Made by a program: the position numbers and the translations under genes. The notes beneath the pieces are model-generated. The model was not told where the DNA came from and made no database searches. It was given only the letters and a program-made list of their open reading frames with translations. 64,000 nucleotides of DNA from Histomonas meleagridis (Eukaryota > Parabasalia > Tritrichomonadida > Dientamoebidae), in contig WSYJ01000063.1 in assembly GCA_020186115.1 (NCBI GenBank), forward strand, positions 1 through 64,000. Reading direction: 5' to 3'. Shown one piece after another: positions 41,611-51,355 of the stretch (its first letter is position 1; every line of letters starts with the position of its first letter).

Positions 41611-42000
41611 TTATCTATGTGACGATAGATTTGCCATTGACTCTGATCTACGAGTACTTGAATGATTCCTCTTCTTCTTTGTCTTCTTCTTTTTCTTTTT
41701 GACAAGGCGTGGACGTTCAACAGGCTCAGCAGAAAAGTTAAATTTCTTTTGCATAGTTTCAATTGGAATATTGAAATCTACAGCTTCACCTGGATCTGGT
41801 TCGAAAGCAATTCTCTCAAGTGTGAGATCATTTAGTTGTGGAATCAAAGCAGATTTTTCGGCAGGGAAATTTGGAATACCTTCTACATAAGAATCTATTG
41901 TAACAGAAGTATTTGTTAGAACGGTGAGTTCCCATGATTCGAGAATTGAGCGATCAAAAGCATCAAGTTTTTTCTTGACCACCTCAAATTTCTCCACCAT
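41611..42000 (-). CDS. Hypothetical small protein with basic tract
   Basis: The 129-residue protein matches no family I know. The N-terminal half is amphipathic (VVKKKLDAFDRSILESWELT) and the centre is acidic/Pro-containing (RIAFEPDPGEAVDFNIPIE). The last third has a strong Lys tract (LVKKKKKKTKKKRNHSS) that would serve as a nuclear localisation or RNA-binding segment. It starts at the first ATG, just after an AACGTTAAGC word in the leader. The composition is compatible with a ribosome-biogenesis or chromatin factor, but this is speculation. Confidence 0.6.
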   Translation of the reverse strand: MVEKFEVVKKKLDAFDRSILESWELTVLTNTSVTIDSYVEGIPNFPAEKSALIPQLNDLTLERIAFEPDPGEAVDFNIPIETMQKKFNFSAEPVERPRLVKKKKKKTKKKRNHSSTRRSESMANLSSHR

Positions 42001-42605
42001 TTTTTAGCTTAACGTTCTTGTGATCTGACCTTTAAAAACCGAAATGAAGTTAGTCAATTATTTTTAACACACACTCCAAAAAGAAAAAAAATCCATTTTT
42101 ATTCTCCTGACGTTAATTGGTAAGGTTTCAGTAACTACGCTCACGCATGCAGATTAACTATCCATTTGATTAATCAGTATATCGGGATTAAACCCTAGAT
42201 AAAGAAAATGCACCCAAAAGAGGAATCCAATTTTTTGGTTGGAAATAAGCATTCCTTCCAATTTTCAAAATGTGTCTTTTCTCGTTTGCTTAAATTATCC
42301 TTAATTTGTCAGGACGATCTAAGAATTTTTCTTGGCAATCAACATGATATTATTTTTTTTTAATAAAATAAAAAATGAAAAAATAGAAAGCATTATATTT
42401 CTCCAGAAAATAATCAAACTGCTTTTTTAATCGGCCGATTTTTTCCACATGTTTTGTAAGTACAAATTTTTTGAAACTTTACATCACATTTAAAAACCAA
42501 ATACTTGTAAACATTTTATTACACCATAAAATATTTTCGATGCACAATTTATCACACACATTTTAACACAATTTTAATATCTATTTATCGTAAAGTTTAC
42601 TTTTA
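42001..42605. other. Gene-free intergenic stretch
   Basis: Two minus-strand genes flank it. A GAACGTTAAGC word on the coding strand (about 42005-42015) belongs to the promoter of the small basic protein. No coding region, tRNA or repeat was recognised in the rest, though a small non-coding RNA could be missed by eye. Confidence 0.4.
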
Positions 42606-43646
42606 TCATATTTTTTCAACTTTATCTTCCTCTTCAGATAGTACTTGTTCGAATACAATTCCTTTTTTTTCATCTTCTTCCTCCATATTATCATTCCGAT
42701 CCGAAGCATTATCCACATCTTTTTCCTTTTGTCTCATTTCTTTTTGTTTTATCCTTATTTCGAACACAGAATACAAAATTGCTCCGAGCATAGATATCAC
42801 CAGCCCAATTATTTTCTTTTGCTTTTGCATTAAAGTTTCTGTTTGCGGAGGAGGGAATCGGATCATTCCAAAGATGAAAACAAGAATTGTTTTGGTATGA
42901 CCAATTACTTGGAATGTGACAGGCCCAATTTTACCAAGCGCAATGAACGCAACAAGGTTACCATAGCAGGCAAAAATACCTGTGGATAGAATTAGAAGGA
43001 TTTCTTTGAATTGGAACTTATGTAAGAATATTGATTTTTTGCCATACGTCTCTGTGAGCAAAGCGGCAGTAAAACAAATAACAAATTGGGGAAAGGCAAT
43101 AACTTGGTTGTATTGTGTGCCATTAATTTTGTATGTTCGTTGAATTGACGTGGCACGAGATTGATAAACGGTTGTCGAAACAACAGCAATAATAGCTATT
43201 ATTAAACCAACAATTGTAAATTCTACATCATTGACACTAAAAAGACAAAGACCTGAAAGAAGAAGTGTCAGAGAAATTAGAGATTCAATTGGTGTTGTCT
43301 GTTTTTCAAAAATATATTTGTAAAGAACCATACACGGAATGTTACAAAGTTTTGATAATTGATAAAATCCTATGGAATTAACTTTCAAGTTGAGATTTAA
43401 AAAAACAACTGAGAATGTGCCAAAAGCAGCTGTGACCCACCTTGCAAGGTGTGGAACTGTGTGATCAAATGCTATAAATCCGCACTTTCCTAAGCAATAA
43501 AGGAATATTGCACCTAATAGAAAATGATATGATGTTAAAAAAGTTGGGCATTCGAAGCCATACTTGTTCATTACTTCCTTGTTTATAAGAATTAAGGAAG
43601 TAGCTGTACAGAATGAAATACCCATAAGAATGGCAATTCCAATCAT
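42606..43646 (-). CDS. Nucleotide-sugar/triose-phosphate transporter family protein (SLC35-like)
   Basis: The 346-residue protein has about ten hydrophobic segments starting at IGIAILMGISFCTATSLILI. Family marks are NKEVMNKYGFECPTFLTSYH after the first segment, NLNLKVNSIGFYQLSKL in the middle, VYQSRATSIQRTYKINGTQYN, and GHTKTILVFIFGMI with a following Pro-rich loop. This order fits the SLC35E3-like branch. It would exchange nucleotide-sugars across Golgi or ER membranes. The cytosolic tail is strongly charged (DRNDNMEEEDEKKG...). ATG 43644-43646 fits the first membrane segment. Upstream AAAACCGTTTCC on the coding strand is the shared promoter word. Confidence 0.85.
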   Translation of the reverse strand: MIGIAILMGISFCTATSLILINKEVMNKYGFECPTFLTSYHFLLGAIFLYCLGKCGFIAFDHTVPHLARWVTAAFGTFSVVFLNLNLKVNSIGFYQLSKLCNIPCMVLYKYIFEKQTTPIESLISLTLLLSGLCLFSVNDVEFTIVGLIIAIIAVVSTTVYQSRATSIQRTYKINGTQYNQVIAFPQFVICFTAALLTETYGKKSIFLHKFQFKEILLILSTGIFACYGNLVAFIALGKIGPVTFQVIGHTKTILVFIFGMIRFPPPQTETLMQKQKKIIGLVISMLGAILYSVFEIRIKQKEMRQKEKDVDNASDRNDNMEEEDEKKGIVFEQVLSEEEDKVEKI

Positions 43647-44180
43647 CTTTGCCCAATACCTGGAAACGGTTTTTTAATTGTTGAACGCGACCATCAAAGT
43701 TAGGGCTGCCCGACGATAAAGGCCGCACACAAATCTGACTTTTACAAATCGGTCATCGATTCAATTATTTAAGTTCAAGAATTCTTGTAAATGATAAAAT
43801 TATAAGTCTTTGCACTCCAAACTATTTTTCATTTCTTTAAGGCGCTGAATTAATGCCAGAAAAAACATGATCTTAAGCTCAAAATATGGCACAAAAATCC
43901 CGAAGAAATTAAAACCGGTTTACTTAATTAAATGGGTTTGTTTGGTTTCCCACAGCCTAAAAAAGCTGTTGGGCTCAAGCACTTTTCAAGAAAACGTTTA
44001 ATTTCAAATGTTAGCATAAAAAGCTAAAATGGGCATTGACGAATCAATTCTTAAAAAACAAAAAAATTGGTCAATTTTGTGCGGAGCTGTGTTTTAGTTT
44101 ATTAACAACAACACACCAATCTTAAGATTAATGGGTTCAATAATTATTGAATGGCAAGGGAACAAATAAATTAAAAAAAA
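43647..44180. other. Intergenic stretch with a hairpin
   Basis: No protein gene was seen. The bases next to the SLC35-like gene hold its promoter word. An inverted repeat CCCACAGC...GCTGTTGGG (about 43951-43975) could form a stem of eight or nine pairs. Confidence 0.45.
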
Positions 44181-44260
44181 TGTTCACCGTGGGGTTCGAA
44201 CCCACGCCCTCTCGGACTAGTGCCTTAAACTAGCGCCTTGGACCACTCGGCCAGATGAAC
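44181..44260 (-). tRNA. tRNA-Leu, anticodon AAG
   Basis: An 80-base class II tRNA folds on the minus strand. The acceptor stem is GTTCATC/GGTGAAC with one T-G pair and discriminator A. The D arm is GGCCGAGTGGTCCAAGGC (A box). The anticodon stem is CTAGT/ACTAG with loop TTAAGGC, anticodon AAG. A short variable arm follows, and the T arm is GTGGGTTCGAACCCAC (B box GGTTCGAA). There is no intron. The AAG anticodon (read as IAG after editing) decodes CTN leucine codons, which the ribosomal protein genes here use often (CTT). Confidence 0.97.
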
Positions 44261-44343
44261 TTTCCTTTAATCCTTAAAATAATATTTTATCTAAATAAAA
44301 TTATTGTTTCATCCAACCGTTATAAAACACGTTACGCTAATTG

Positions 44344-47300
44344 ATGAATTTTCGCAAACAACTCATTGCATGTGCACAAAGCAATGAGTTTTTGCTAAAC
44401 AATAAACCAATTGATTCACAAAAATATATTAAGCATACTCATATTCGAGCATATGCAAGAAACATTTTTAAATTTTTAGACTTAATGCCAAATTCATCAA
44501 ATGCAACAGTTGATTCTTACAAAGAATTAATGCAAAAAATAATACATTTTTTAATTCCTAAAGCGCCTGAAAAAATTATTTTACAAAACGTTGGTGCTGA
44601 TACAATTTTACATCTTAAAGAAGGTATTTCCTTTGAAGAATTTTTTTCGTGTATACTTCGATATGTTTCATTAACAATTCAATCACAAAAGGTTCAACCC
44701 ATAATTGATTCTTTATTTAAAATCTTAAATTTCTTAAATCCAATTTGTGATCCAAGCATTCCCATCAAAATAAGTTCAGACCAATATAAACTTCCACTTA
44801 CACATTGGTCAGCCTTTATTCAATCTATATCGAACATTCATCCATGTTTTATTATATCTGGAATCACTTCTCAAAGGACCAAATTATTCGAAAGAATTTT
44901 ATCTGAAGACACAGGGTGTTTATTATTAGATATTCCCACGTTAATTCAATGGCAATTTCGACCATCAATAATTAACGATATTCATCAAAAACTTCTTAAA
45001 GGTGGTTATTTAACATATGAGGAAACCAAATCGATAATAATTCAATGTGCAAAGGACCCAATTGCAAATTATCGTGGATGGATTATTCCATCATCATTTC
45101 ACAAATCCAATTTTGACTTTTCTACCTTATTTAATAGCTATAATGAATTTGAGCAGCGATGTTTTTGTATTGAATTAAATGCTTCTTTAGAAGATTTAAT
45201 CATAATTTCCAAAACACGGAAATTTGATATTGAAGAAGAGAAAATTATAACGAAAATAACAATTTCTCCAATGGAATTTTCGCAACGAGTTAAACGCCGA
45301 GAATTTATAGGGAAAGAAAAAGAAGATTATGTCGAAGAAGAAGAAGATTTATTACAATCGGATGATGAATATGATGAAGAAGATGAAGAAGAAATATTAC
45401 AATTATATACTCCTCCTAATTATGAAACTACAGAAGAACGATTCGATGAAACTAATGAAATAGATCCAGATGATGAAGAAACTAAGAAACGATTAATAAC
45501 TCTACCAGAAGAATCAGAGTCACAAATTATTAAAAAGTTTGAATATCATGAAAATGAGAAAAAAGAATTTAATTTCCAAAACATTACAAAGAAAATTATT
45601 ATTGATGCAACACAACCTTTAAAAGAGATGTCAAACATAGTATGTGATAAAGCATCGATTATTATTCCATGTATTTATCCAATGAAAAACAAAAGTGATA
45701 ATGAAGAAGAAGATATAAATGATAATGATGATGAAGTTAAATATTCGATAATTGGTGAAAAATGTTTAGTTTCATTAATCGATGATAAGAAAACTATTGA
45801 TGGAAATGAAGAATTCACTCTTAAATTTAATGGTTATACATTTTTGTTTGCGAATAATGAATATTTAGAAAGATTTGCTGGAAATCCACAAAAATATCTT
45901 TTGGAATTTTATCATTCTTATCATCATAAGATTCTTTTAATCGGTGGAAAAGTTTCTGGTAAGAAAACAATTCAAAAGAATTTGTCCGAATTCTTCGAAT
46001 CAGAAATTGTTGACTTCGAAACTTTAATCGAAGAAACGAAAAAACGAATTCCGAAGAAAAAAGAAGAAAATAGTGATAACAATTCTATGAATGAAGATGA
46101 TGAAAGTTATTCAAAAGATAATATTAACCTTATTAGTAATGACGAAAGCATTGATAACACTTCTAAAGGTAATTTCAGTGAACAAACTATTAATAGTTCC
46201 AAAGATAATATAAATATAAATGAAAATATTAATAATAGTTCTAAAGATAATATAAATATTAATAATAAATCGAAAGATGATTTTAATAGTAATGAAGAAA
46301 GTATCAGTAATAACTTCAAAAGTGAATCTGATGAAAATATTAAAATTGATACAGAAATAACTCATGAAGAAGAAGAAACGATTGAACTACAGCCAATATT
46401 TACTAATGGTTATATATCAATTGTTCCGACATTAGATGTTGAGCCATTAAAAGTGTTTAAAGAGAACGAATTACTTTCACCTGATATAATTATTATACTT
46501 GACATTGATTTAAGTAAAAAAGAAACAATAATTCAAAGACTTCCAAACATTACTCAAGCACAAGTTAATGAATTCATTAAAGAATATGAAACTTATAATG
46601 AAACGCTTAAAGATTTTATTGAAGATATTAAAACATTATCCATAAAAACGCAAGTTATTAATGGATTATTACCTATAGATGAAGTATTTTGGAATGCGGC
46701 ATATTCAATATGTCCATTATTACCACGTTGTAATGATGAATATGATGATGAACCTACCATTGGTTATCTCGGTACATATTGTCCAGTCACATTAAAGGAT
46801 AAAAACATATTACAAAGTGGTGATTTAACACTTGTATATGACGGATCACAATTTTCATTTTCTAATGAAGAAAATCAAGAACGATTTCGTAATGCGCCAC
46901 TTGCATTTATTAAACAAAGTATACCAAATGTACCACCGCCAAGAATATTAATAATTGGAACACGTGGCTCAAGTAAAACGTCAATTGCGAATGAAATTAG
47001 TCGCATTTATAATGTAAATGTATATGAATTTCCCGAAATTATCATAAATAATAATAATAATGAAGAAGAGGAAGAAGAAGAAGAAATGAATTTTGATGAT
47101 ATAACAAAGAAATTATTCGAACCATTTCTAAAACAAATTATTAATGAAACTAATAACCAAAGAAATGGTTGGATCATTGAAGGTACGCCTAAAAGTACTG
47201 TTGGCGCACAAATGATGATCGATTATGAGTTAAAACCTGATTTAGTGTTTGAACTTGAACAAAATGAACAATGGGCGTTAATGCGAAATCGAAAACGTCT

Positions 47301-49071
47301 TAATAATGATGAAGATATCTTAAATGAAGAATCAGAAGATCAAATTATAGTCCATGAATTCTCATCAATTATATCAGAAGAATCGAATAAAGGCGAACCA
47401 ATTATCATTGATACTTCACGTCGATTTACTTCTATCATGAAAATGATAAATAGAGTTTGTTTAAATGAACTTACATATCGTAAATCGTTATTTGTATCTC
47501 AAAGTTCGATTGAACTTAATGAAGATATTGAAACAATTTTTAATATGTTAAAAACTGGAAACGTTTTCATGTCACAATTCGGTCGTTATTGTCCAATATG
47601 TTTAAAAAAGAAAGGACAACTTATAATGACTGATTTAAGTATTTCTTGTAAATTTTTAAGTCGCATTTTCTTTTTCGAGACTAAAAAACATCAAGAAATA
47701 TTCATGAATGATCCACTTACATATGTCTTCCAAACAAAACCACCGAATTTCCCAATAGTACCAAAGATTTCTATTTTAGGGAATTCGGAGTTATGTTTAA
47801 GGTTATCGAAGATATTAAATACTGAATTAATACGACCACGTGATGTAATTACACGAGTTGTTAAACAACATACGCCATTAGGCATGAAAATACGTGAAAT
47901 TTTATCGAAAGGAAAAGCAATTGATTCGAATATATTTCGAATTGCTTTAAAGTCCGTTTTATTAAGACATGATTGTCAAATCAAAGGTTATATCATTGAT
48001 GGATATCCGACTAATGTTAATGAATTAAACTTAATGAAAAACGATGATATATTACCAACAGATTTAATATTTGCGAAAGATAACGAGAAATTAATCGAAT
48101 ATGCAATTGAAAATTATCATAATGTAATCCAATTAATGAATGAATCAACAATTTGGTTAATGACAATTCATGCGATCAACAAATTAAATGATAATATTCA
48201 ACAAAGATGGAAATCGATTTTAGCTATTGATGAAAAACGTCCTTATTGTGTATCAGCATTAAATATATCACCTGAAGAAGTATCGAATAATTTATCTAAA
48301 TTTAAACATTTTTGTCCTGTTTCTTATTCTGCTGATAATATTTATGTCTCATCGATTAAAAACGATTGGGAAAACATTGTTAAATATAATGGAAATTATT
48401 ATCATTTAATATCATCTGAATATAAAAACGATTTTTTAATATCGCCAATTCCATTTATATATAATTGGTCGAAAAATGACATCAAATTTACAAATATTAA
48501 AAATATCAAGAACGAAAATGTTTTCGAATTACAAATCGATGGTTATGATGTAGTCGAATTATCAAAAGGGAATTTCGTGAAAGGTTTAAATGGGATTTTC
48601 GCCGAATATGAATCGAAATTGTTTTTGTTTAGTTCCGAAGTTAATCGTAATGAATTTTGTTATAACGTTTCGAGATATTTAAAGGTGAAATTACCCGAAA
48701 ATAGACCCGTCGAAGTGCCCAAATCTTTGATGCAAGTCTCATCAATGCCAACAGTCGCATATTTGGAGCAAAGTGTTGGCGACGTAATAACTGAATGCAT
48801 TGTAAAAATGACTTTGATGAGACCGAAAATTCCAAATATGTCATTAAGGAAATCATTAAATGAATTCGTGGCAACTTATATTAAGGCAAATGTTAAGGAT
48901 AGAGGAGATTTACTACACGAAAAATTCGAAAGAAATTTGATGAAATTAATCGAAAAAGTGGAATTGGCTGAGAAGTTAAAGAAATCTTTAGAGACACCAA
49001 TGGAAATGCGAGATGAAGAAGAACATGAAAGGCTTTGTAAGTTATGGAATGATATTCAACATAAGAAATAA
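44344..49071 (+). CDS. Multidomain adenylate-kinase-like protein, AK9 type
   Basis: The 1575-residue protein has four adenylate-kinase-like modules. The first (about 165-255) is degenerate (GITSQRTKLFERILS, then GWIIPSS). The others have P-loop-like strands KILLIGGKVSGKKTI (about 533), RILIIGTRGSSKTSIA (about 870) and KISILGNSELCLRLS (about 1145), with GWIIEGTPKS and GYIIDGYPTN lid/core partners. The YCPVTLK(D)...GDLTLVYDGSQFSF segment is repeated (YSIIGEKCLVSL, YLGTYCPVTL, QFGRYCPICL, KHFCPVSY), as in AK9. Only the second and third strands keep a Gly/Lys P-loop, so most modules are probably not catalytic. Acidic and Asn/Ser-rich linkers (340-400, 575-690) separate them. AK9 proteins are associated with cilia. 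ATG 44344 is used. Confidence 0.78.
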   Translation: MNFRKQLIACAQSNEFLLNNKPIDSQKYIKHTHIRAYARNIFKFLDLMPNSSNATVDSYKELMQKIIHFLIPKAPEKIILQNVGADTILHLKEGISFEEFFSCILRYVSLTIQSQKVQPIIDSLFKILNFLNPICDPSIPIKISSDQYKLPLTHWSAFIQSISNIHPCFIISGITSQRTKLFERILSEDTGCLLLDIPTLIQWQFRPSIINDIHQKLLKGGYLTYEETKSIIIQCAKDPIANYRGWIIPSSFHKSNFDFSTLFNSYNEFEQRCFCIELNASLEDLIIISKTRKFDIEEEKIITKITISPMEFSQRVKRREFIGKEKEDYVEEEEDLLQSDDEYDEEDEEEILQLYTPPNYETTEERFDETNEIDPDDEETKKRLITLPEESESQIIKKFEYHENEKKEFNFQNITKKIIIDATQPLKEMSNIVCDKASIIIPCIYPMKNKSDNEEEDINDNDDEVKYSIIGEKCLVSLIDDKKTIDGNEEFTLKFNGYTFLFANNEYLERFAGNPQKYLLEFYHSYHHKILLIGGKVSGKKTIQKNLSEFFESEIVDFETLIEETKKRIPKKKEENSDNNSMNEDDESYSKDNINLISNDESIDNTSKGNFSEQTINSSKDNININENINNSSKDNININNKSKDDFNSNEESISNNFKSESDENIKIDTEITHEEEETIELQPIFTNGYISIVPTLDVEPLKVFKENELLSPDIIIILDIDLSKKETIIQRLPNITQAQVNEFIKEYETYNETLKDFIEDIKTLSIKTQVINGLLPIDEVFWNAAYSICPLLPRCNDEYDDEPTIGYLGTYCPVTLKDKNILQSGDLTLVYDGSQFSFSNEENQERFRNAPLAFIKQSIPNVPPPRILIIGTRGSSKTSIANEISRIYNVNVYEFPEIIINNNNNEEEEEEEEMNFDDITKKLFEPFLKQIINETNNQRNGWIIEGTPKSTVGAQMMIDYELKPDLVFELEQNEQWALMRNRKRLNNDEDILNEESEDQIIVHEFSSIISEESNKGEPIIIDTSRRFTSIMKMINRVCLNELTYRKSLFVSQSSIELNEDIETIFNMLKTGNVFMSQFGRYCPICLKKKGQLIMTDLSISCKFLSRIFFFETKKHQEIFMNDPLTYVFQTKPPNFPIVPKISILGNSELCLRLSKILNTELIRPRDVITRVVKQHTPLGMKIREILSKGKAIDSNIFRIALKSVLLRHDCQIKGYIIDGYPTNVNELNLMKNDDILPTDLIFAKDNEKLIEYAIENYHNVIQLMNESTIWLMTIHAINKLNDNIQQRWKSILAIDEKRPYCVSALNISPEEVSNNLSKFKHFCPVSYSADNIYVSSIKNDWENIVKYNGNYYHLISSEYKNDFLISPIPFIYNWSKNDIKFTNIKNIKNENVFELQIDGYDVVELSKGNFVKGLNGIFAEYESKLFLFSSEVNRNEFCYNVSRYLKVKLPENRPVEVPKSLMQVSSMPTVAYLEQSVGDVITECIVKMTLMRPKIPNMSLRKSLNEFVATYIKANVKDRGDLLHEKFERNLMKLIEKVELAEKLKKSLETPMEMRDEEEHERLCKLWNDIQHKK

Positions 49072-49559
49072 ATTTTAAAATTGTTTTTATGTGAGCTCCG
49101 AGACAGGTGATAAAAACTGACAGAAAAATACAAAAAGTAGCAACGTGATGGTAACATGTTACAATTGTTGAACTATTCGAAAATCAATACAATGGAAGAT
49201 CTTCTACTAGTTGAATTTCAAACATAAATTATGCACTAGCTACATCAAGATATCATACAAAACTAATTAATATTTTTTAAAAATGCTTCAAATTAACTTC
49301 TTCTCCTAAATTTAAAAGTTGCTTTAAAAAAAATTCATTTTCTTTTGATATTAATAAAATGAATTAAGTAAAAATATTATACTTTTTATTGAGAATTTCT
49401 TTTGTTACACATTAACTCTAATTAACAATTGTATTTTATTTCATTTTTAAATATATTTAACACCCTTTTTCTATTTATAAAGGTTATTTGATATATGAAA
49501 AAATATACAAAATTTCAAAATGAAACCTTTGAGAATAGATAATTAATCTCAAGATGTAG
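49072..49559. other. Gene-free AT-rich stretch
   Basis: No gene or repeat was recognised between the AK9-like gene and the helicase remnant. Confidence 0.4.
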
Positions 49560-50060
49560 AATCAAAACCTCAGCAATTCAAAAGAAATTAGTAAAATATC
49601 GTTTAGATACAACAAAAAATCCAAAAACAAGAACTTATCAGCCCAAAATCCAAATGTTCTTCGTATTATGACCATTAAAATGCTTAATGCCAAAACACTT
49701 TTTAAATCACCTGATGATTTCAAAGATGATTTATCCTTTGTACTTCAATATTATCAAGATCAACTTAAACTTCATCGACTAATCGATTATAATGATTTTA
49801 TGTCGTTTACTGAACAATTACTTAAACAATATCCACGTGTTGCATATGAATATCGGAAAATATATCAATACATATTAATTGATGAATTTCAAGACACTTC
49901 AATTAGTAACTTTACAATCATCAAATATATATTAGGTAATTCCCAACGCGTAACAATATTTGGAGATTGGCGTCAATACAAAAATTTTTGTGTTGAACAT
50001 GACTTCGTTTTCTCTTGTAGGAACAATGAGTTGATTTCACACAATAAGCAACAAAAATCG
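49560..50060 (+). pseudogene. UvrD/Rep-type helicase fragment
   Basis: A truncated frame carries the SF1 helicase core between motifs Ia and III: KLHRLIDYNDFMSFTEQLL, then YQYILIDEFQDTS (motif II, DEFQDTS) and VTIFGDWRQ (motif III region, normally VGDDDQSIY). Everything before the Walker A motif and after motif III is missing. The frame runs on to about 50180 but soon overlaps the 3' end of the Rab-like gene. UvrD-type helicases occur in bacteria and in some eukaryotic mobile elements, so a transferred or element-borne gene is plausible. No promoter word precedes it. Confidence 0.65.
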
Positions 50061-50107
50061 AAAATTGTAAATTTCTTTATCCATTTATCAAACCGATTAA
50101 TAATAAA

Positions 50108-50707
50108 TCAAGAAAAAATGCACCGATATTTCGATTCGTTTGATTTTGGCTCTTGTTCCACAACTTGTTTCGGCTGGTGATCATTGTTAAGAATTTGAAA
50201 AACTTTTTTGATCAATGTTGCGAATGCTTCATGAACATTAATATTTTCGAGAGATGACGTTTCGTAAAAAATAAGGTTCTCTCTTTTGCTGAATTCAATT
50301 CCTTCTTCTGTTGAAACTTCTCGAATCGTATCAAGATCACATTTTGATCCGATAAGCATAATTACAACTCTGCTATCTGAACGTTCGCGGACAGAGCCCA
50401 GCCACCGTGAAACATTCTGAAAAGAGGATTTTCTGGAAATATCATAGAGAATAATTGCTCCAATTGCTCCGCGAAAATATGCAAGAGGGACAAACATCCG
50501 CTCTGAACCACACAAATCCCAAACTTGTGCTTTAACATGTTTGCCTTCGATTTCTAAGTTTTTTATTTTAAATTCAACACCAATTGTTATTGCTGGACAA
50601 GGAGAATCTTCATGAATACAGTGTATAAAAGATGTTTTGCCTACGCCAGTTTCTCCACCAAGAATAATTTTGCAGATCAATGGATTTTCTTGAATTTTTT
50701 GCTCCAA
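50108..50707 (-). CDS. Divergent Rab-like small GTPase with CaaX end and no ATG start
   Basis: The 199-residue frame has P-loop GGETGVGKTSF, switch I TIGVEFKIK, a modified G3 WDLCGSERM (the catalytic Gln is Ser), a modified G4 GSKCDL (Asn replaced by Ser) and G5 YETSSLENI. It ends CIFS, a CaaX-type prenylation signal rather than the Rab double Cys. Loss of the Gln and the weak G4 suggest poor GTP hydrolysis or unusual nucleotide binding. No ATG lies between the upstream stop and the P-loop; the TTG at 50705-50707 is 16 bases after the initiator-like TCACTTT and is the most likely start or former ATG. Membrane traffic is the expected role. Confidence 0.75.
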   Translation of the reverse strand: MEQKIQENPLICKIILGGETGVGKTSFIHCIHEDSPCPAITIGVEFKIKNLEIEGKHVKAQVWDLCGSERMFVPLAYFRGAIGAIILYDISRKSSFQNVSRWLGSVRERSDSRVVIMLIGSKCDLDTIREVSTEEGIEFSKRENLIFYETSSLENINVHEAFATLIKKVFQILNNDHQPKQVVEQEPKSNESKYRCIFS

Positions 50708-50755
50708 AACACTAGAAAAAAGTGACACCGAACCTTTTGGTTGTCACTTTTTATT
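50708..50755. promoter_or_regulatory. Bidirectional promoter made of an inverted initiator repeat
   Basis: AAAAAGTGACA (50717-50727) and TGTCACTTTTT (50742-50752) are an inverted repeat around a 14-bp centre. Each arm presents TCACTTT to the gene it faces. The A of TCA would lie at about 50746 for endosulfine (leader about 10 bases) and about 50723 for the Rab-like gene. This matches the trichomonad initiator consensus TCA-pyrimidine-T/A. Confidence 0.6.
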
Positions 50756-51034
50756 ATGTCGATTCTTGGAGGAGAAGAAACAACAAACACAGAGCACGAA
50801 GACGAACAAAAAAAATTACCAAACCTGGGTAAGCTCAAAGCAAACCCAAGAGCTCGCGGAAGGCGTGATAAAGTTAAATTTTTCGATTCTGCTGATTGGG
50901 CAATGAAAAGTCAGCAAGGTGATCAACAAGGAAACCCTTTACCACCAAATTTAGCATCATACACTGAACAAGGAAACGAAAATGGTGAATCTTCTTCTCT
51001 TGCAGGAAATAACGATTCACCTATAATTGGTTAA
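50756..51034 (+). CDS. Endosulfine/ARPP family PP2A-B55 inhibitor
   Basis: The 92-residue hydrophilic protein carries the family core: KLPNLGKLKANP, then KVKFFDSADWAMKS (about 40-54), corresponding to the FDSGDY Greatwall-kinase phosphosite region. Here the Gly is Ala and the Tyr is Trp, while FDS and the acceptor Ser are kept. When phosphorylated, such proteins block PP2A-B55 to allow mitotic entry or starvation responses. The remainder is disordered and rich in Gln, Asn and Ser. ATG 50756 follows the initiator by ten bases. The PP2A-A scaffold gene is also in this window. Confidence 0.82.
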   Translation: MSILGGEETTNTEHEDEQKKLPNLGKLKANPRARGRRDKVKFFDSADWAMKSQQGDQQGNPLPPNLASYTEQGNENGESSSLAGNNDSPIIG

Positions 51035-51355
51035 AGTGAATTAAATAAATAAAAAACATCAACAAATATAATGAGCAAATTTGTTCTTTTAAACTTTATG
51101 AAAAAATTAAATTCAATTATATTAATTTTACATCATGATATTATACGTGAAAATACTTCAATCTATTTGAAATATTTCCTTTTTTGAGATAGTGTGTGTA
51201 AAAATAATTTTATTTTATATATAAAAAAGAGGTAAATATTTTGTGATTTTTTCCTTCCTTGCAGACACTTTTTTCCCAAAAAGTGGACACATTTCACTTT
51301 TTATGACGATTTTTCGGTTACAAAAAGTGACAGTAAAGCACTCCATAGAATCAAA
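51035..51355. other. Intergenic stretch
   Basis: No gene. Near its end a TTCACTTTTTATGACG word (about 51294-51309) and AAAAAGTGACAGT (about 51321-51333) repeat the initiator-like inverted words of the previous promoter, about 25-60 bases before the next ATG. Confidence 0.4.

Noticed and set aside
44181-44260. tRNA-Ser instead of tRNA-Leu
   Set aside because: The anticodon loop TTAAGGC gives AAG, which is leucine, and the short variable arm fits leucine.
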